Part shown: piece by piece, positions 20,032 to 30,633 of the stretch
Layout: the number at the start of each line of letters is the position of its first letter
How positions within the stretch are numbered: position 1 is the stretch's first letter
Assembly (NCBI RefSeq): GCF_026210795.1
Contig: NC_089442.1
Span: 2,666,001-2,730,000, forward strand
Reading direction: 5' to 3'
Source: Rhizophagus irregularis
Taxonomy: Eukaryota > Glomeromycota > Glomeromycetes > Glomerales > Glomeraceae
Length of the DNA: 64,000 nt
The notes under the pieces: generated by a model
Told to the model about the DNA's origin: nothing
What the model saw: only the letters and a program-made list of their open reading frames with translations
Databases searched by the model: none
Program-made: the position numbers and the translations under genes

Positions 20032-20691
20032 ATGGTTCGTAAAAAGAATAAGAGACATAATCAATCCACATCATCTGCAACTTCATCATCAGCCAATGAG
20101 ACCCAGTCCAAAAATATGATAGTATCGGATACGGAATTGCGAGAACTTGTACGTCAAGGTCTAGTAGTTGATGAAGTTCACGAAGTATTATCATATGATC
20201 GAAAAAATATGCCTTGGGTTGATAACTTTATTAATCTTTCGATTAAGCTCGAAAACCAATGCAATGATCCAAGAGAAAAAGCATATCACTGTTTAATGAG
20301 GGAGGTCTTTAATATGAAGGTTTTTCATGAAGCATCCATTCAAGCTGGTCACATTTCTAAGGCAGAATATCTTGGAAATAAAATAGACGACCGCATAGTG
20401 GATTTCATTATTCAAATAGGGGAGGGTAAAAAAGGGTGGTTAAGCCGTGAGTCAGTTGCGACACTGCACAAAGCGACAATTACAGAAAGAGTGGTAGATT
20501 TGCTTAATGATACCAAAAATAAAGGTCCTGAAGCTCGAGGACAAATAATCATTTTCTATAGATATATGTGGTCCTGTACTCCTGTTCTTTCAAAATCACG
20601 TGGGTGGCTTAGATATCATGTAAACGTCATCTCCTGTGATTTAACTACACCCTGTTATTTACGCAGTACTCTTATTTTTAATAATGACTGA
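20032..20691 (+). CDS. Hypothetical protein, 219 residues
   Basis: It starts MVRKKNKRHNQST, a basic Ser/Thr-rich N-terminus. A helical region (ELRELVRQGLVVDEVHEVL, INLSIKLENQC, MREVFNMKVFHEAS) follows to about residue 180. The last 25 residues (LRYHVNVISCDLTTPC) look unlike the rest and overlap an intron-like interval beginning gtaaac near 20618 and ending cgcag near 20665, so the true 3' end may be spliced. A 10-T run followed by CG (19848-19859) lies upstream. No family recognised. Confidence 0.45.
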   Translation: MVRKKNKRHNQSTSSATSSSANETQSKNMIVSDTELRELVRQGLVVDEVHEVLSYDRKNMPWVDNFINLSIKLENQCNDPREKAYHCLMREVFNMKVFHEASIQAGHISKAEYLGNKIDDRIVDFIIQIGEGKKGWLSRESVATLHKATITERVVDLLNDTKNKGPEARGQIIIFYRYMWSCTPVLSKSRGWLRYHVNVISCDLTTPCYLRSTLIFNND

Positions 20692-21489
20692 TGCTTTTTT
20701 TGTAACAATGAAGCCAGGGCCAAGATCTTATGAAGATATTTTGCAAATCTTTGGGGCAGATCGTGGGTCAGATCATGGTGTCAAATCAATAATTATTCCG
20801 GTAGTGATATTCCCTTTTTTTCCGGAAAGTTCTGGCATAATTTCTTATTTTTTTGCTCGAGAGTTTTGGAATTATTTCCATTTGTGGATTGATTTTCTTT
20901 TTGGCAGTTTTATGATTTACAAGGGGTAGGTGATACCAGATTGCTACGCAACCCAACCTTACTTTATTAGTATATTTTTGACAACTGAAAGCCGTAATTC
21001 ATAAGATTTTGACTTAACATAATTGTGAATCTAGATCTCCGGACAAACGGTACATTTTTATTTAACATATTGGGATTAGTACAATGATGAAATAAGGGGT
21101 CCAGGTACGTAATTACTTGTGAATAGATATTATTGGTTTGAAGTCTGGATGAAGTCTGGATGAAGTCTGGATGAACTCTGGTTGAGATTGCGCTTCGAAA
21201 AGATAACTCTCATCAACCACACTTTTTTCTCATATTTATTCGAAGAAGAAAAGGTATTGTGGGGGAACAAGTTGGATATGTTATTTTCCGCAGATTGATA
21301 TATAAAGGGAGCTATAAATAGTGGAACAAAAACGAAAAATGCAAAGTCTGGTTGAACTCTGGTTGAACTATGGTTGATCTTCAGTTGATCTTCAGTTGTA
21401 CCAAATGATATTACGTATCAATGCTCTAGACTATATAAACGACCTATTCAACACCCCATCTCAAAAAAAAAAATCTGTTGTTTAAAAAA
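20692..21489. other. Intergenic with short tandem repeats
   Basis: Two clusters of short direct repeats occur: tctggatgaag, three to four times at 21142-21190, and tctggttgaac/ttcagttgatc units at 21340-21400. They lie within 350 bases of the SANT-like gene start. A short open frame at 20684-20929 is low-complexity and not credible. Confidence 0.45.
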
Positions 21490-22275
21490 ATGGCTGAATG
21501 GACTGATCCACTTATTCGTACCCTTATTGACGAACGTAGAACCAGAAATGATGAGTTCCATGACCTTGGAAGAAATCGGGAAAGATTCTGGGGTACTATC
21601 GCAAGTAAGATCAATCAAGAGAATGGGACATCATTCAGCGGTCACCAATGTAAAGAAAAATTCTCGAATCTCGTCCGGGATTATAATGTAAGTTATCACT
21701 ATATTTGAGAACTTTGTTGTTAGCTCTACTAACTATCCTTCATGTCCGGTTAGACTATGTGTGATTTTATGTCTGGTAAAAGTAAAGCCAGAAGTCGAAC
21801 AGGTGCACGATATTTTGATGAATTTCGTACTCACTTTTGGGAGAGATCTGAGGATGAATTCGATAGAATCCGCAGAATTAACACTTTTAACCAAAAACGA
21901 AGTAGAGGAAGTGGATATATTACGCCCATACCATCAACTAGGGATCTCGAACGTGAATTGAGATCATCTGAAAGACGGTTAAGCCGAAGTTCGTCTATTA
22001 GTCGAAGTCAGTCACCACCTATTAGCCGAAGACAATCGCCATCTGTTAGTCGAAGACAGTCCCTTCCCGTTAGAGAAAGACGTTCGGAACTCCTGCCTGT
22101 TAGCTCGTTAACCACCAATGATGAAATGGATATTTCCGATACAGAGCAGTTGGTCGGTCAGAGAAGAACTTCCACGCATGAAGAACTGTTCTTATCTCTT
22201 CGTCCACCACCTTCTTATGACATTGCCACTGGTAATACCCAAGAGTCGTCAAATGTGGGGGGTAATAGACAGTAA
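21490..22275 (+). CDS. SANT/Myb-like DNA-binding protein (one intron)
   Basis: Exons 21490-21687 and 21754-22275. The 66-bp intron begins GTAAGT, has ctaac near its end and stops at TTAG; splicing keeps the frame for 239 residues. The ATG at 21490 is chosen because the frame upstream has no other ATG. Residues 1-85 match a trihelix/SANT-like module: WTDPLIRTLIDER, FWGTIASKIN, CKEKFSNLVRDYN and then RTHFWERSEDE. Residues about 120-170 are an RS-like repeat (SRSQSPPISRRQSPSVSRRQ). The family acts as DNA-binding regulators, and related modules sit beside transposases of Harbinger type. No transposase is adjacent here. Confidence 0.7.
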
Positions 22276-22790
22276 CTACATATTTCTTCACCTATTAATC
22301 AGTGTATTTTTCTCTACTCATACTTTGAAAAAATATAATAAAGATCTTTGTTTTTAAAGAGTGTTGTGTGTTATGTGTTTCGTGTCGGTGGCTTAGCTAC
22401 TGCGCAAAATCTGATTGGCTGATCATCTTGTGATTGAGTTGCGGGAAGGTTGCGAGGAAGTGCCGGGAACTGTCTGGAGCCAGGGTGATACAAATATTAT
22501 GTTATACATCATATCTGGCTAATCCCTGTTAATCCTATGGCCAGAACGCATGTAAATATAAAATCTGACCCTATATAAATCCCGATATGCTTGTAATAGA
22601 ATAAAAATGAATTTGGGTTTATCCCGCCCCCTTGTCTAAAGACTGCGGGTGAGAAAAAAAAAAGATATCCACCTCGAAGTTCTTGAACGAGAGGGCCAGT
22701 AAATCCGTATAAATTTGAATGGTGATATTATCTAGTATAAGTTGCTAAAGAATCACCAGAATTCGTTAAAAACACTATAAATTGATAATT
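22276..22790. other. Intergenic, no gene seen
   Basis: It contains a polyA-signal-like aataaag near 22338, a run of A near 22655 and AT-rich sequence before 22791. Nothing else supported. Confidence 0.45.
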
Positions 22791-23624
22791 ATGTCAGGAA
22801 ATATTGTTAATAGACCTAGGCCTGGTAAATACATTGATATTATTTTAGACGAGGTTTATAATAAATCTGTGCCTAAACCCATCAATCTTCGTCCTGGATA
22901 CGATATTGAATATATTAGGAACCGTTATGGTTTCCTTTATCCTGGTCAATTCGAAAAGATGGTTGAGGTTGAAAGAATATATGATAATTTATCTATTATT
23001 AGTTCGTATGAAACTCCACAGCAATGGGCTATTCGTGTAAAAGACACTTTGCAAGCATTGATTACTGAAGGCCATAGAAGCTATTATCATGTATTCTGCC
23101 TTTTCGGATCATCTGGGCAGGGAGTAACCAAGACATACTATAATGGCTATGAAGGGAGAGAAGTTGCCATTGGTTATCACAGACCTAATATTCACAATTG
23201 CAAGATGGCTATTTGCTTCGATTGTTGGAAATTAGTAGAGATCACTGATGTAAAACCAAAAAAGACATATTTCAGTGGATGGCGGAGATATGGGTATGAG
23301 ATTAAGCCTGAAGACTTGATGAAACACCACTGGGATAACTCATGTTTCAAGACTAATAAACATATAGAAGCGATCCTAAAGAGACCAGCCCATCTTCTCA
23401 CAAGCTCAAAGTCAGAAATATTACGTGAAAAATCTTCTGACAGGAGGGGGGTATTATATCCTGGAAAAAATACACCTGATTCCCTCCCGCAGTTTGATAG
23501 AACAAGTGGAAGCGAAATATTTATTTCATCTATATACGCAAAACAAAATAACTTAAACCATCTTAATCAACCAAAAGGTACTGTATTAAGATTGAGAGAT
23601 GGGACAGTAATCACGATCGTTTAA
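22791..23624 (+). CDS. Hypothetical protein with a possible zinc-binding site
   Basis: 277 residues from the ATG at 22791 (MSGNIVNRPRPGKYID). The frame is open for 0.8 kb with composition unlike its shadows. The centre has CKMAICFDCWKL followed by HHWDNSC, a plausible C-x-C-x2-C plus His/Cys metal site. Before it is a Gly-rich VFCLFGSSGQGVTK with some resemblance to a loop binding phosphate, but no Walker A. No family recognised. It lies in the cargo region with a collinear unknown gene 200 bases downstream. Confidence 0.6.
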   Translation: MSGNIVNRPRPGKYIDIILDEVYNKSVPKPINLRPGYDIEYIRNRYGFLYPGQFEKMVEVERIYDNLSIISSYETPQQWAIRVKDTLQALITEGHRSYYHVFCLFGSSGQGVTKTYYNGYEGREVAIGYHRPNIHNCKMAICFDCWKLVEITDVKPKKTYFSGWRRYGYEIKPEDLMKHHWDNSCFKTNKHIEAILKRPAHLLTSSKSEILREKSSDRRGVLYPGKNTPDSLPQFDRTSGSEIFISSIYAKQNNLNHLNQPKGTVLRLRDGTVITIV

Positions 23625-23829
23625 CTGATTCAACTGAAGATTAATATCATTTAGCCAAACATATGTTATACTTTATTTTTTGCACTATATAATCTGCATA
23701 CATGATCGCCTAGTATAATTGTGAAATGCTTCATATATATGAAGAGAATCACTATGCATGATCCGTCTATTCTGGGTTAGATCCTCCAATATTGTATAAC
23801 TATTTTAATAAAGTATTTCAGGAAGATCA

Positions 23830-24324
23830 ATGAAGCGATCTTGGGGATTCTTGATTCCTAAATACTATAATTACGGCTTTGAAAATTTCTATGCAACAGT
23901 TATCCAGCGAGCTTACAGGAATTACAAGAAGAGACTCGAATCTTTGGCAAAACGAATTTGGGAGGCGGTGAGGAATGATGGTACTCCTGATAGAAAGAAA
24001 CTCTTAGGTATAACTCCTCGTGATACTTATCCCGCCCCTTCATGGCCTACAAGAGATGATGAGTGGATAATTGAGAAGAAATGGCAATTATCTGTGAGAT
24101 TAGCTAATGTAACATATGGTATTGTTTTTAAAAAATTATACCAGCGAGGCTATATAATCATTAGAGGTTCGGATTGGTCTAACCAACTAAAGTGGCTACA
24201 GAATCCTGATTATTATCGTATTGATAAAGATAACATTGAATATATCATTAGAGTTACAGAATGCGAGAAATATAAGGCTAATTCATGGAGTATAAAATCA
24301 ATCTGTGAGCGTGTTGGATTATAA
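23830..24324 (+). CDS. Protein with an IQ motif
   Basis: 164 residues. An IQ-like motif, VIQRAYRNYKKRLE at about residues 20-35, is the calmodulin-binding type of helix. The remainder is rich in aromatic residues (WPTRDDEWIIEKKW, GSDWSNQLKWL). An acceptor-like tatttcag sits a few bases before the ATG, so an upstream exon may exist. Partner and role are unknown; the IQ motif alone does not prove calmodulin binding. Confidence 0.5.
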   Translation: MKRSWGFLIPKYYNYGFENFYATVIQRAYRNYKKRLESLAKRIWEAVRNDGTPDRKKLLGITPRDTYPAPSWPTRDDEWIIEKKWQLSVRLANVTYGIVFKKLYQRGYIIIRGSDWSNQLKWLQNPDYYRIDKDNIEYIIRVTECEKYKANSWSIKSICERVGL

Positions 24325-24930
24325 TTCTCGCGGTGTCAGATCATCAGATCCCGAATATTATAATATATTGCCTAGCCACAATGCATGTTGGCATGTGCGA
24401 CAGTCGTTAAGACGCTAAAGCATAAATTAGCACGTTTTCGATCCTCATTAAAGTATATATGATGTAATAAGTGATACACCGCAAATCATCTGTAACTCTG
24501 TGTGACTGCTTGTGCGACAAAACAATTTGAAATCAACCTTAAGAATATTTCGAATTTTTTTCCCTATCTATCTGAATAGCATTTATTTATGAGTTTATTT
24601 CCTCCCAGGCTACAGGCTATTCCTACTAGATTTTGTCCGGAGTATATTATATAATGTTACTAGGCCTTTATTACTGAGCGGTCGGGCAGGTGAAATAAAG
24701 AAAAAAAGTATGTATATGCATATTCCCCAACGCCTTTGTAAATGTTGAGATCTTCAATGCACATTCCACATGCCCTTATTCTCTAACACAAAATTTTGGC
24801 GTAAAAGTGTCTTGCATATTTCTCCTATCTCTTCCCCCAACACGAATGTGACTTGGAAAGAGCATGAATGGAGATTTAAAAGGGCAAGTATATAGAAATA
24901 AAGTTATTCGTCACTTTTATTTTTTCCAGC
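24325..24930. other. Intergenic, no gene supported
   Basis: A stretch near 24395-24455 has a tRNA-like look (gttaagacgc and ttcgatcct) but forms no cloverleaf. The last bases before 24931 should hold a promoter. Confidence 0.4.
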
Positions 24931-26773
24931 ATGAATACTCATTTATCTACTAAAATTTATAATTTCTTAGTAAATGCAGAAGAGGAGCATATTACTGGAG
25001 CCTCCGTCATCTATCAAGGGATTGAAGACGACCCATGGGTATCGAAGGAAGAGTTGAGAAGTATTATATCTCAGGCAGTAATTCTAGCAAATAATCAAAA
25101 TGTTCGAGGTTCTTCACGTCATACAACTCTTCTAGAAATTCTTTCAGAGGTAAGTTGACGACAGCTTTCTATAAAATATTAATTTTGGATGATGAAGACG
25201 CAGACAAGCGATGCCACTAAGGAAGAGAGCATAATAGTTTAAGTTCCCTATAGCCTGCCAACAGGATTTTCCTCGACAGCAGGAGGGTTCTTTAAGCTAT
25301 ATATACATGCTTAATTTTGTGTTGATATTTTAGCATTGCACAAGATTTTTGTTTGCGTGATGGAGTAGCTAACCTCATAAAGACGAAATCTTGTTTACAA
25401 TCTGACAGCGCATGCGCCTCTGGAAATAATATTATTTGTATGGGTATAAACTAATTACTTTATGTCTGCGTTAGTTTGACATTTCATATAAAGCTATTTT
25501 TAGTTTACGAGCCATTGGGGTTGTAAAAGTAAATGAAGAAGAACCTCTTAGTTCGGCCCAAATCAGAAGCAATATAAATAAGTTGAAATCTAAACTTAAA
25601 AAAAACACATCAACTCTTTATCAACATTTGTTCTCGGCCGTAAATCGAGTATCTACAGACGAATTAACATGGAAGGTTCCGCTGGGTAGTCAAGTTATTG
25701 CAGATGAATCGGATATAATAAAGAAGTTGCCAAAACAATTACGTGAAAATTTTATGGTAGGTATTCATTAAATTAATAAATAAGAAATGTAATTCTAATC
25801 CTAATCTGTTATTAGAAACCGGTACAAAACATGGTGCCTACTACTCTTCCGGGGTTTATACGAAAGAAATGTAATGAATTTGTACGAGATTTCGCTAGTC
25901 GTGATACTAATAAATTACCCCGAGCACTTTTACATGATGGAAGGTGGAAGGAATCAAACGAGAAGCTTGCCGAGATCACTGATGGAATCTTGGAAACGCT
26001 GTAAGTTATTTTACTATTGTTAGATTGCAATTATGAGTATATTTATCTTAGAAGCATTAATTTCATTAGGAATGATTCTTGGAATAATTCGGCATTTAGT
26101 CCTGAAGAAGCTGAAGTATTGAATGAAGGAACTTATCTAACAAATTTGATAGTTCCAGCAATTCGAGCTAGTTTGAAAAATCTCCCACATGGGAAATTCA
26201 CCTATATTAGCACGTAAGTAAAATAATATTATTTAAGACGAACTATTATAAATTTATTTACACTATTTTTTTAGGTATGAGCGACAGAGCATCGCTAGTG
26301 CAGATAGAAGAAAACGTTCAGGAAGACGCCCTGATATTATATTTGTAATGATGGATAGAGGGAAAAAATACGAACTTATGTATACAGAGTGCTCGCGTCT
26401 ATTTTGTACGGAACAAAAAATAAAAGACGATGCAGTAAAAATATGGCGTGAGACTAACGATGGGATGTATTGGGTTTATAAAGGTCGGAGGCCTGAAAAG
26501 GACGAATTTGGAATAATTGGGTTGCAAGTTGCTGGATCTATATTACGACTAACTGTTCTTATCAGGGATGGAGCTAATGTAGATAGATATTATCATTTAC
26601 ACGAGTCAAGGATTCCTGTGCAAAAGTCAGAACCAGCTGTTGTAGCGAAATTTATAGAGACTTTATTAATCTTGCGTAATATTTTGATAGTCAATATGTC
26701 CTTACTCCCTCATGGGTCTACACCTAAATCAGATAGACAGAAAGAAGATAGTACAACTGTAGATTCTGAATAA
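24931..26773 (+). CDS. Five-exon protein with PD-(D/E)XK-like C-terminus
   Basis: Exons 24931-25149, 25475-25756, 25816-26000, 26052-26213 and 26275-26773, all with GT-AG introns (325, 59, 51 and 61 bp), give 448 residues in one frame. Exon 2's start is chosen by phase and is the least certain. The C-terminal exon reads RRPDIIFVM, then YELMYTECSRLFC, then KDDAVKIWRETNDG. This recalls the restriction-nuclease-like proteins expanded in early-diverging fungi, with Asp and Glu in place but no Lys after the Glu, so catalysis is doubtful. A host-type gene structure inside the giant element suggests cargo picked up from the fungus, or a later insertion. Function unknown. Confidence 0.65.
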
Positions 26774-26979
26774 GTCATGTATATATAGTAAAATTGTATT
26801 TTATTTTTTTCTATATCAATAAAGCGCCCTAGTGGCCGATTATTTTTACACATTCATATGTATTTTTTTTCGTGTGGATATATGCCGGATAATAGATTTT
26901 TTCTTGCTAACCATTGGTCAGGATATCACGTGATTTTTTACTTTTGAATATTAACATACTAATACTACATTACGCTAGT

Positions 26980-27180
26980 ATGCAATCCGAAATAGATGAG
27001 ATCGATTCATTGAAAATATACATTGCCAGGCTAGAAGTCGAGAATGCCGAACTTAGAAAGAAGTTTGCTGAGATTGAAGCCAGGAATGCTGAGCTTAAGG
27101 CCAGAATTGTGAAATTGGAAGATAAGCAATTGCAAAACGAAATAGTTAAAAACTTATTATCTATATCACGAAAGACGTGA
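26980..27180 (+). CDS. Short coiled-coil protein related to the 18329 gene
   Basis: 66 residues from the ATG at 26980. Nearly all of it is coiled coil (YIARLEVENAELRKKF, ARNAELKARIVKLEDKQ), matching residues 12-90 of the 18329 protein. The conserved C-terminal domain is missing. A variant of the same dispersed repeat (27191-27224) starts right after the stop, where the longer gene carries the repeat in frame. It is therefore either a short paralogue or a remnant. An ATTTTTTTTCG motif lies at 26862-26872. Confidence 0.5.
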   Translation: MQSEIDEIDSLKIYIARLEVENAELRKKFAEIEARNAELKARIVKLEDKQLQNEIVKNLLSISRKT

Positions 27181-27190
27181 TCATGGATTC

Positions 27191-27224
27191 TTGGCAGATT
27201 TCAGCCGGGCCACCCCTGCCAAAA
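27191..27224 (+). repeat. Variant of the palindromic dispersed repeat
   Basis: ttggcagatttcagc equals the left half of the core at 14190 and 18240 with one change. The right half, cacccctgccaaaa, differs but restores pairing between ggca and tgcc. Confidence 0.5.
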
Positions 27225-27388
27225 TCACGTGAATTTTTTGCCAATCGGAGTTTTCTAGCAGATCCCCTATCTGATGTGACGCAATCCGTGATATTGGCGC
27301 GTAGCAAAGCACCTTCGGGGAAATTCTCAAAATTTTCTTATAAAATTTCTGAATCTATAAAATTCTCAAAATTTTTTATTAGCTACCT

Positions 27389-28090
27389 ATGGTAACAATG
27401 ACCGGTATACTAACACCAACTTTTCACGTATATTACTCAAAGCAACTTAACCAGCTCCCCCGTTCCATTAAAATAGATACATGGCGACGTCTTACTTCAC
27501 GAAAACATCCATTATCGATAGAACAGGCAAGTAGTATTCATCCCGAAGTGGAAGATTTGTTAAATAAGGCGGTTGGAAATTATATTAAGCAAAAAGAGCG
27601 TCAGAAGATGAAGCCCATTACTAGCGACTGTGAAACTTCGTTAAGGCAAGAAAATGAGGAATTATGTATATCAAAGCAGGTATTGGAAAAAAAGATTGAA
27701 GAGCTTCTTGACTTGCAAGAGCAATATAAGTCTCGTGAGGTAGCCATGACCAGGTCTTTGGAAGAGAGTGGTGAGAAAGTCAGCCAATTATCAGATTCGG
27801 TAGCTTTCTTCAAAAGTATAATTCCTGATACGAAAAAAGCTATTGCATCAGCTGAAAAGTCCATTGACCTGTTAGAGAATAGATGCCGGAATCTGGAGGA
27901 TATTATTTCTGTTAAAGATAGAAAAATTGTCGCTCTTGTTGATCAGATCCTTTCCAATATGAAGCATAGTGATGTGACTATAGAACCGGAAATATATTCT
28001 AGTACTCATGAAAGGAAATTATGGGCGAAGAGGCGTGATGAATCTGAATATGATCTAGAAACCAGGAAAAAATATACATTTCGTCCTTAG
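27389..28090 (+). CDS. Coiled-coil protein, 233 residues, unknown
   Basis: It starts MVTMTGILTPTFHVYY. Residues about 85-200 form a long heptad repeat (LRQENEELCISKQVLEKKIEELL, AEKSIDLLENRCRNLEDII). The ends are charged (KLWAKRRDESEYDLETRKKY). An acceptor-like ttttattag lies 8 bases before the ATG, so an upstream exon is possible. The stop lies 14 bases before the convergent ATPase gene's stop. Tight tail-to-tail packing suits a compact element. A scaffold role is only a guess. Confidence 0.55.
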   Translation: MVTMTGILTPTFHVYYSKQLNQLPRSIKIDTWRRLTSRKHPLSIEQASSIHPEVEDLLNKAVGNYIKQKERQKMKPITSDCETSLRQENEELCISKQVLEKKIEELLDLQEQYKSREVAMTRSLEESGEKVSQLSDSVAFFKSIIPDTKKAIASAEKSIDLLENRCRNLEDIISVKDRKIVALVDQILSNMKHSDVTIEPEIYSSTHERKLWAKRRDESEYDLETRKKYTFRP

Positions 28091-28104
28091 TACCTAAGAA
28101 AATT

Positions 28105-28866
28105 CTACTCATTAGTGAGAGGTACATCCCAGCCAATACGTATCCTATGTGGATGCTCTCGAGGTACAGTTAGATCGAAAACAATGAATTCTTTCTCACA
28201 TAATGCCTTATCAATAATCTTAATTAAACTGCGCCAGTCATTAGCATATTGACGCATGATTCTGCTAAGCTCGTCCATAGTGCAGGAGCCGTTAAATAGG
28301 CAGATGTGTGAGAGATTTTTTCGTATTATCTTCGGGCAATCAAAGTAACTCTGGGATACATATATCGAACTGACATTGTAATGACGCCCTTCAATGAAAT
28401 AAGGAATAATTTTCTTCTGCACTTCCTTTGGATCAGCGCATAGATCTTCGAATATAGCTAACGTAGCCCTGTCCGGAGAAAATGAATCTATCTTGGGAAT
28501 TTTATCAGGCTTCAAAGCTCGAAATGAAATATTTTCACGGTATGGCTTTGGATTATTAGCAATTGTCTGATACACTGATTTAAGGATCATATATTTTTTC
28601 TCATTAAGATTGTGACCGATGAGTAGCAAATCATCATACTTGATATAACGTGTCCCTCTTTTCTTTCCTTTAGACATTCGATAAGGCTTAGTTCCGAGCG
28701 TGAGATTAATAACCTCATTAGTTTTTCCCGTATTAGTACGGCCAAAGATTCCAAGGGTGAAAGGCCATTGGGGAACACTTAAGTGTCCATTATATTTTTT
28801 GGCATCTTTAATCTCATCGATATGGTATACAAACCTTTCAACTGGCTCAAGTTTCTTTATTTTCAT
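28105..28866 (-). CDS. A32/FtsK-HerA-type DNA packaging ATPase
   Basis: 253 residues, apparently whole. Walker A is [14 protein letters not shown] at about residues 38-51. Walker B is [10 protein letters not shown] at about 133-142. A sensor-like motif, [16 protein letters not shown], follows at about 166-181. This order and the short length fit the packaging ATPases of Polintons, virophages and nucleocytoplasmic DNA viruses, which pump genome DNA into capsids. It is the best evidence that the element has a virus-like history. The gene ends 14 bases from the convergent coiled-coil gene and lies next to the integrase gene on the same strand. Confidence 0.8.
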   Translation of the reverse strand: MKIKKLEPVERFVYHIDEIKDAKKYNGHLSVPQWPFTLGIFGRTNTGKTNEVINLTLGTKPYRMSKGKKRGTRYIKYDDLLLIGHNLNEKKYMILKSVYQTIANNPKPYRENISFRALKPDKIPKIDSFSPDRATLAIFEDLCADPKEVQKKIIPYFIEGRHYNVSSIYVSQSYFDCPKIIRKNLSHICLFNGSCTMDELSRIMRQYANDWRSLIKIIDKALCEKEFIVFDLTVPREHPHRIRIGWDVPLTNE

Positions 28867-28934
28867 GTCGAACTATTACTAATGTTATTCTAAAAATAAT
28901 CTTGCAAATTACCAAGAAGATAATTCTCTCCGAC

Positions 28935-30590
28935 CTAACTTGAAGAATTACTCAAGAATCCTTTCTCGATTAGTGTATGCTTAATGTATGGAAAAAGATC
29001 CGCAGTATAAGGCACTTCGATAAGACATATACCTTGCTCCTTGCAAGTATCCTGCTTCTTCTAATCGCATATTCTCTGTTCATCCAAATCTATCTGGCCT
29101 CTTCTATGAAACATTGAATTAAGACTATAGTGTTGCTTGCCATGAAATTCGAATCCTAGTCGCAACTCTTCGTTATATCCATCAAGTTGCATTCCATGCA
29201 AAAAATTCGGCCTGCGTGATGGGAATTTCTTGCCTAGCAGATCCTCAAAAATGTATCGGCAATTCCTTTCGCTAGTATGATGGCATAGTGGACACCATTC
29301 AAATTTTTTCATGATATATTTTAGTGGATACTCCCACTGATGCGCACCATTTTCACAAGACCAAAGATATATACCATGACCATTTATTCGCCCAGTCCTT
29401 CCTAGACATTGACCACCACGTCTTCTGGCATATTCCTCAGCCTGATTTGTCTCATTATTAGAAGCATAAACAATATGCACAGATAATATGCTTTGGGGTG
29501 GATACCCGACCTTTTCTGGATCAACTATTAACATGAGCTCTTCTTGCACAAACCCGCGTGATGGTGTAAATTCATCACCTTCGAGATAATATAATACTGG
29601 CTCATTCTTTATAACAATAACTTTTCGGATTTTATGAATAGAAGGCGACCATATAGGGTCAGTTGCGCGTTTCTGATTCTCCATTCCACCCTCCCATTCT
29701 GCATTGGCAAGTAAGTAACGGACATTATCACCTTTCTTTAACGTTATTTCATCTTTTCCAACTGGGCGCTTATATTTTGTAGATAGTCTAGATTCGACTC
29801 GTTCTAAAGCAATTGCTTTCACAGGTTCAAGTCCCCATTTTTCTGATCCTGGTTCTCGAATAAGGCGTGTGGGATAGTTATTTAGATAATAAATAACTAC
29901 CGGTAAAAATCTAACCCATGCTCTTATTAGTTTAGGGTCGGAAGATATTAATTCAATAGCATACTGGATCTTGTATAGAATCTTCGAGAGTGTTTGATTG
30001 AAACGCTCCACAAATGCAAGACCTCGATGGGAATATGGACCAATCACTCGAATTGTGACATTATGCTCTTGCAATAATCTGGAGGTTTCGCCCATCCATT
30101 CTCGCCCATTATCTGTTTGAAGTAATTTAGGATAGGTAAGAGGATTACTAGGATCATCATAAATTTTTCTGAATGCTCTAGCAACTTCTGAACTATTCTT
30201 CGATGTGAGTGGAATAGAAGCTTTATATCAGGAAGCGCAGTCTATTATATTAAGTACCGCTTTATAGGTCTTACCTCTAAAATGATCATGGGTAAGAAAT
30301 AATATATCAGCTTGATGTACTTTGTTGGGATGTGAAATTCGGCCATAACTAACTCTAGGAATATGTTTGGGTGGAAATTTATAGATTTGGTAAGATTCCT
30401 GTCTTCCCAGCCATTCTTTCACATCTTTAAGGTGGAATCGATGACCTTCTTTTTTACATGCTTCTCTTAAGGATTTAGGATTAGAAAAATATCCAGTAGA
30501 GCGATAATAGATCCCTCGCAGGACCAGATTCCGTTCAATACTACGAGCCTCATCGGGATCAATTACAATCTGTGGTTGGCTCATTCTCAA
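28935..30590 (-). pseudogene. DDE (rve-type) integrase joined to a Vsr-like endonuclease domain (broken)
   Basis: Reading from 30590 there is a helical N-terminus, then the integrase core with HQADILFL (first Asp) and [20 protein letters not shown], the region holding the final Glu. A chromodomain-like or SH3-like stretch follows. The C-terminal part is a different module: a zinc ribbon (CENGAHQWE, then CPLCHH) followed by [20 protein letters not shown], the core of restriction-like Vsr-type nucleases that I associate with proteins common in Rhizophagus. Polinton integrases normally lack it. The gene is broken, with about two or three breaks, and is reported as a fossil. Confidence 0.75.
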
Positions 30591-30633
30591 GGTAGGATTA
30601 TTATGATGGTACTATAAATTAGGATGAAATACC

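Noticed and set aside
20684-20929. 81-residue open frame after the 20032 gene
   Set aside because: Phe-rich low-complexity translation of T-rich DNA with no supporting signal.
24395-24455. Possible serine- or leucine-type tRNA relic
   Set aside because: gttaagacgc and ttcgatcct are suggestive, but no cloverleaf forms and there is no acceptor pairing.
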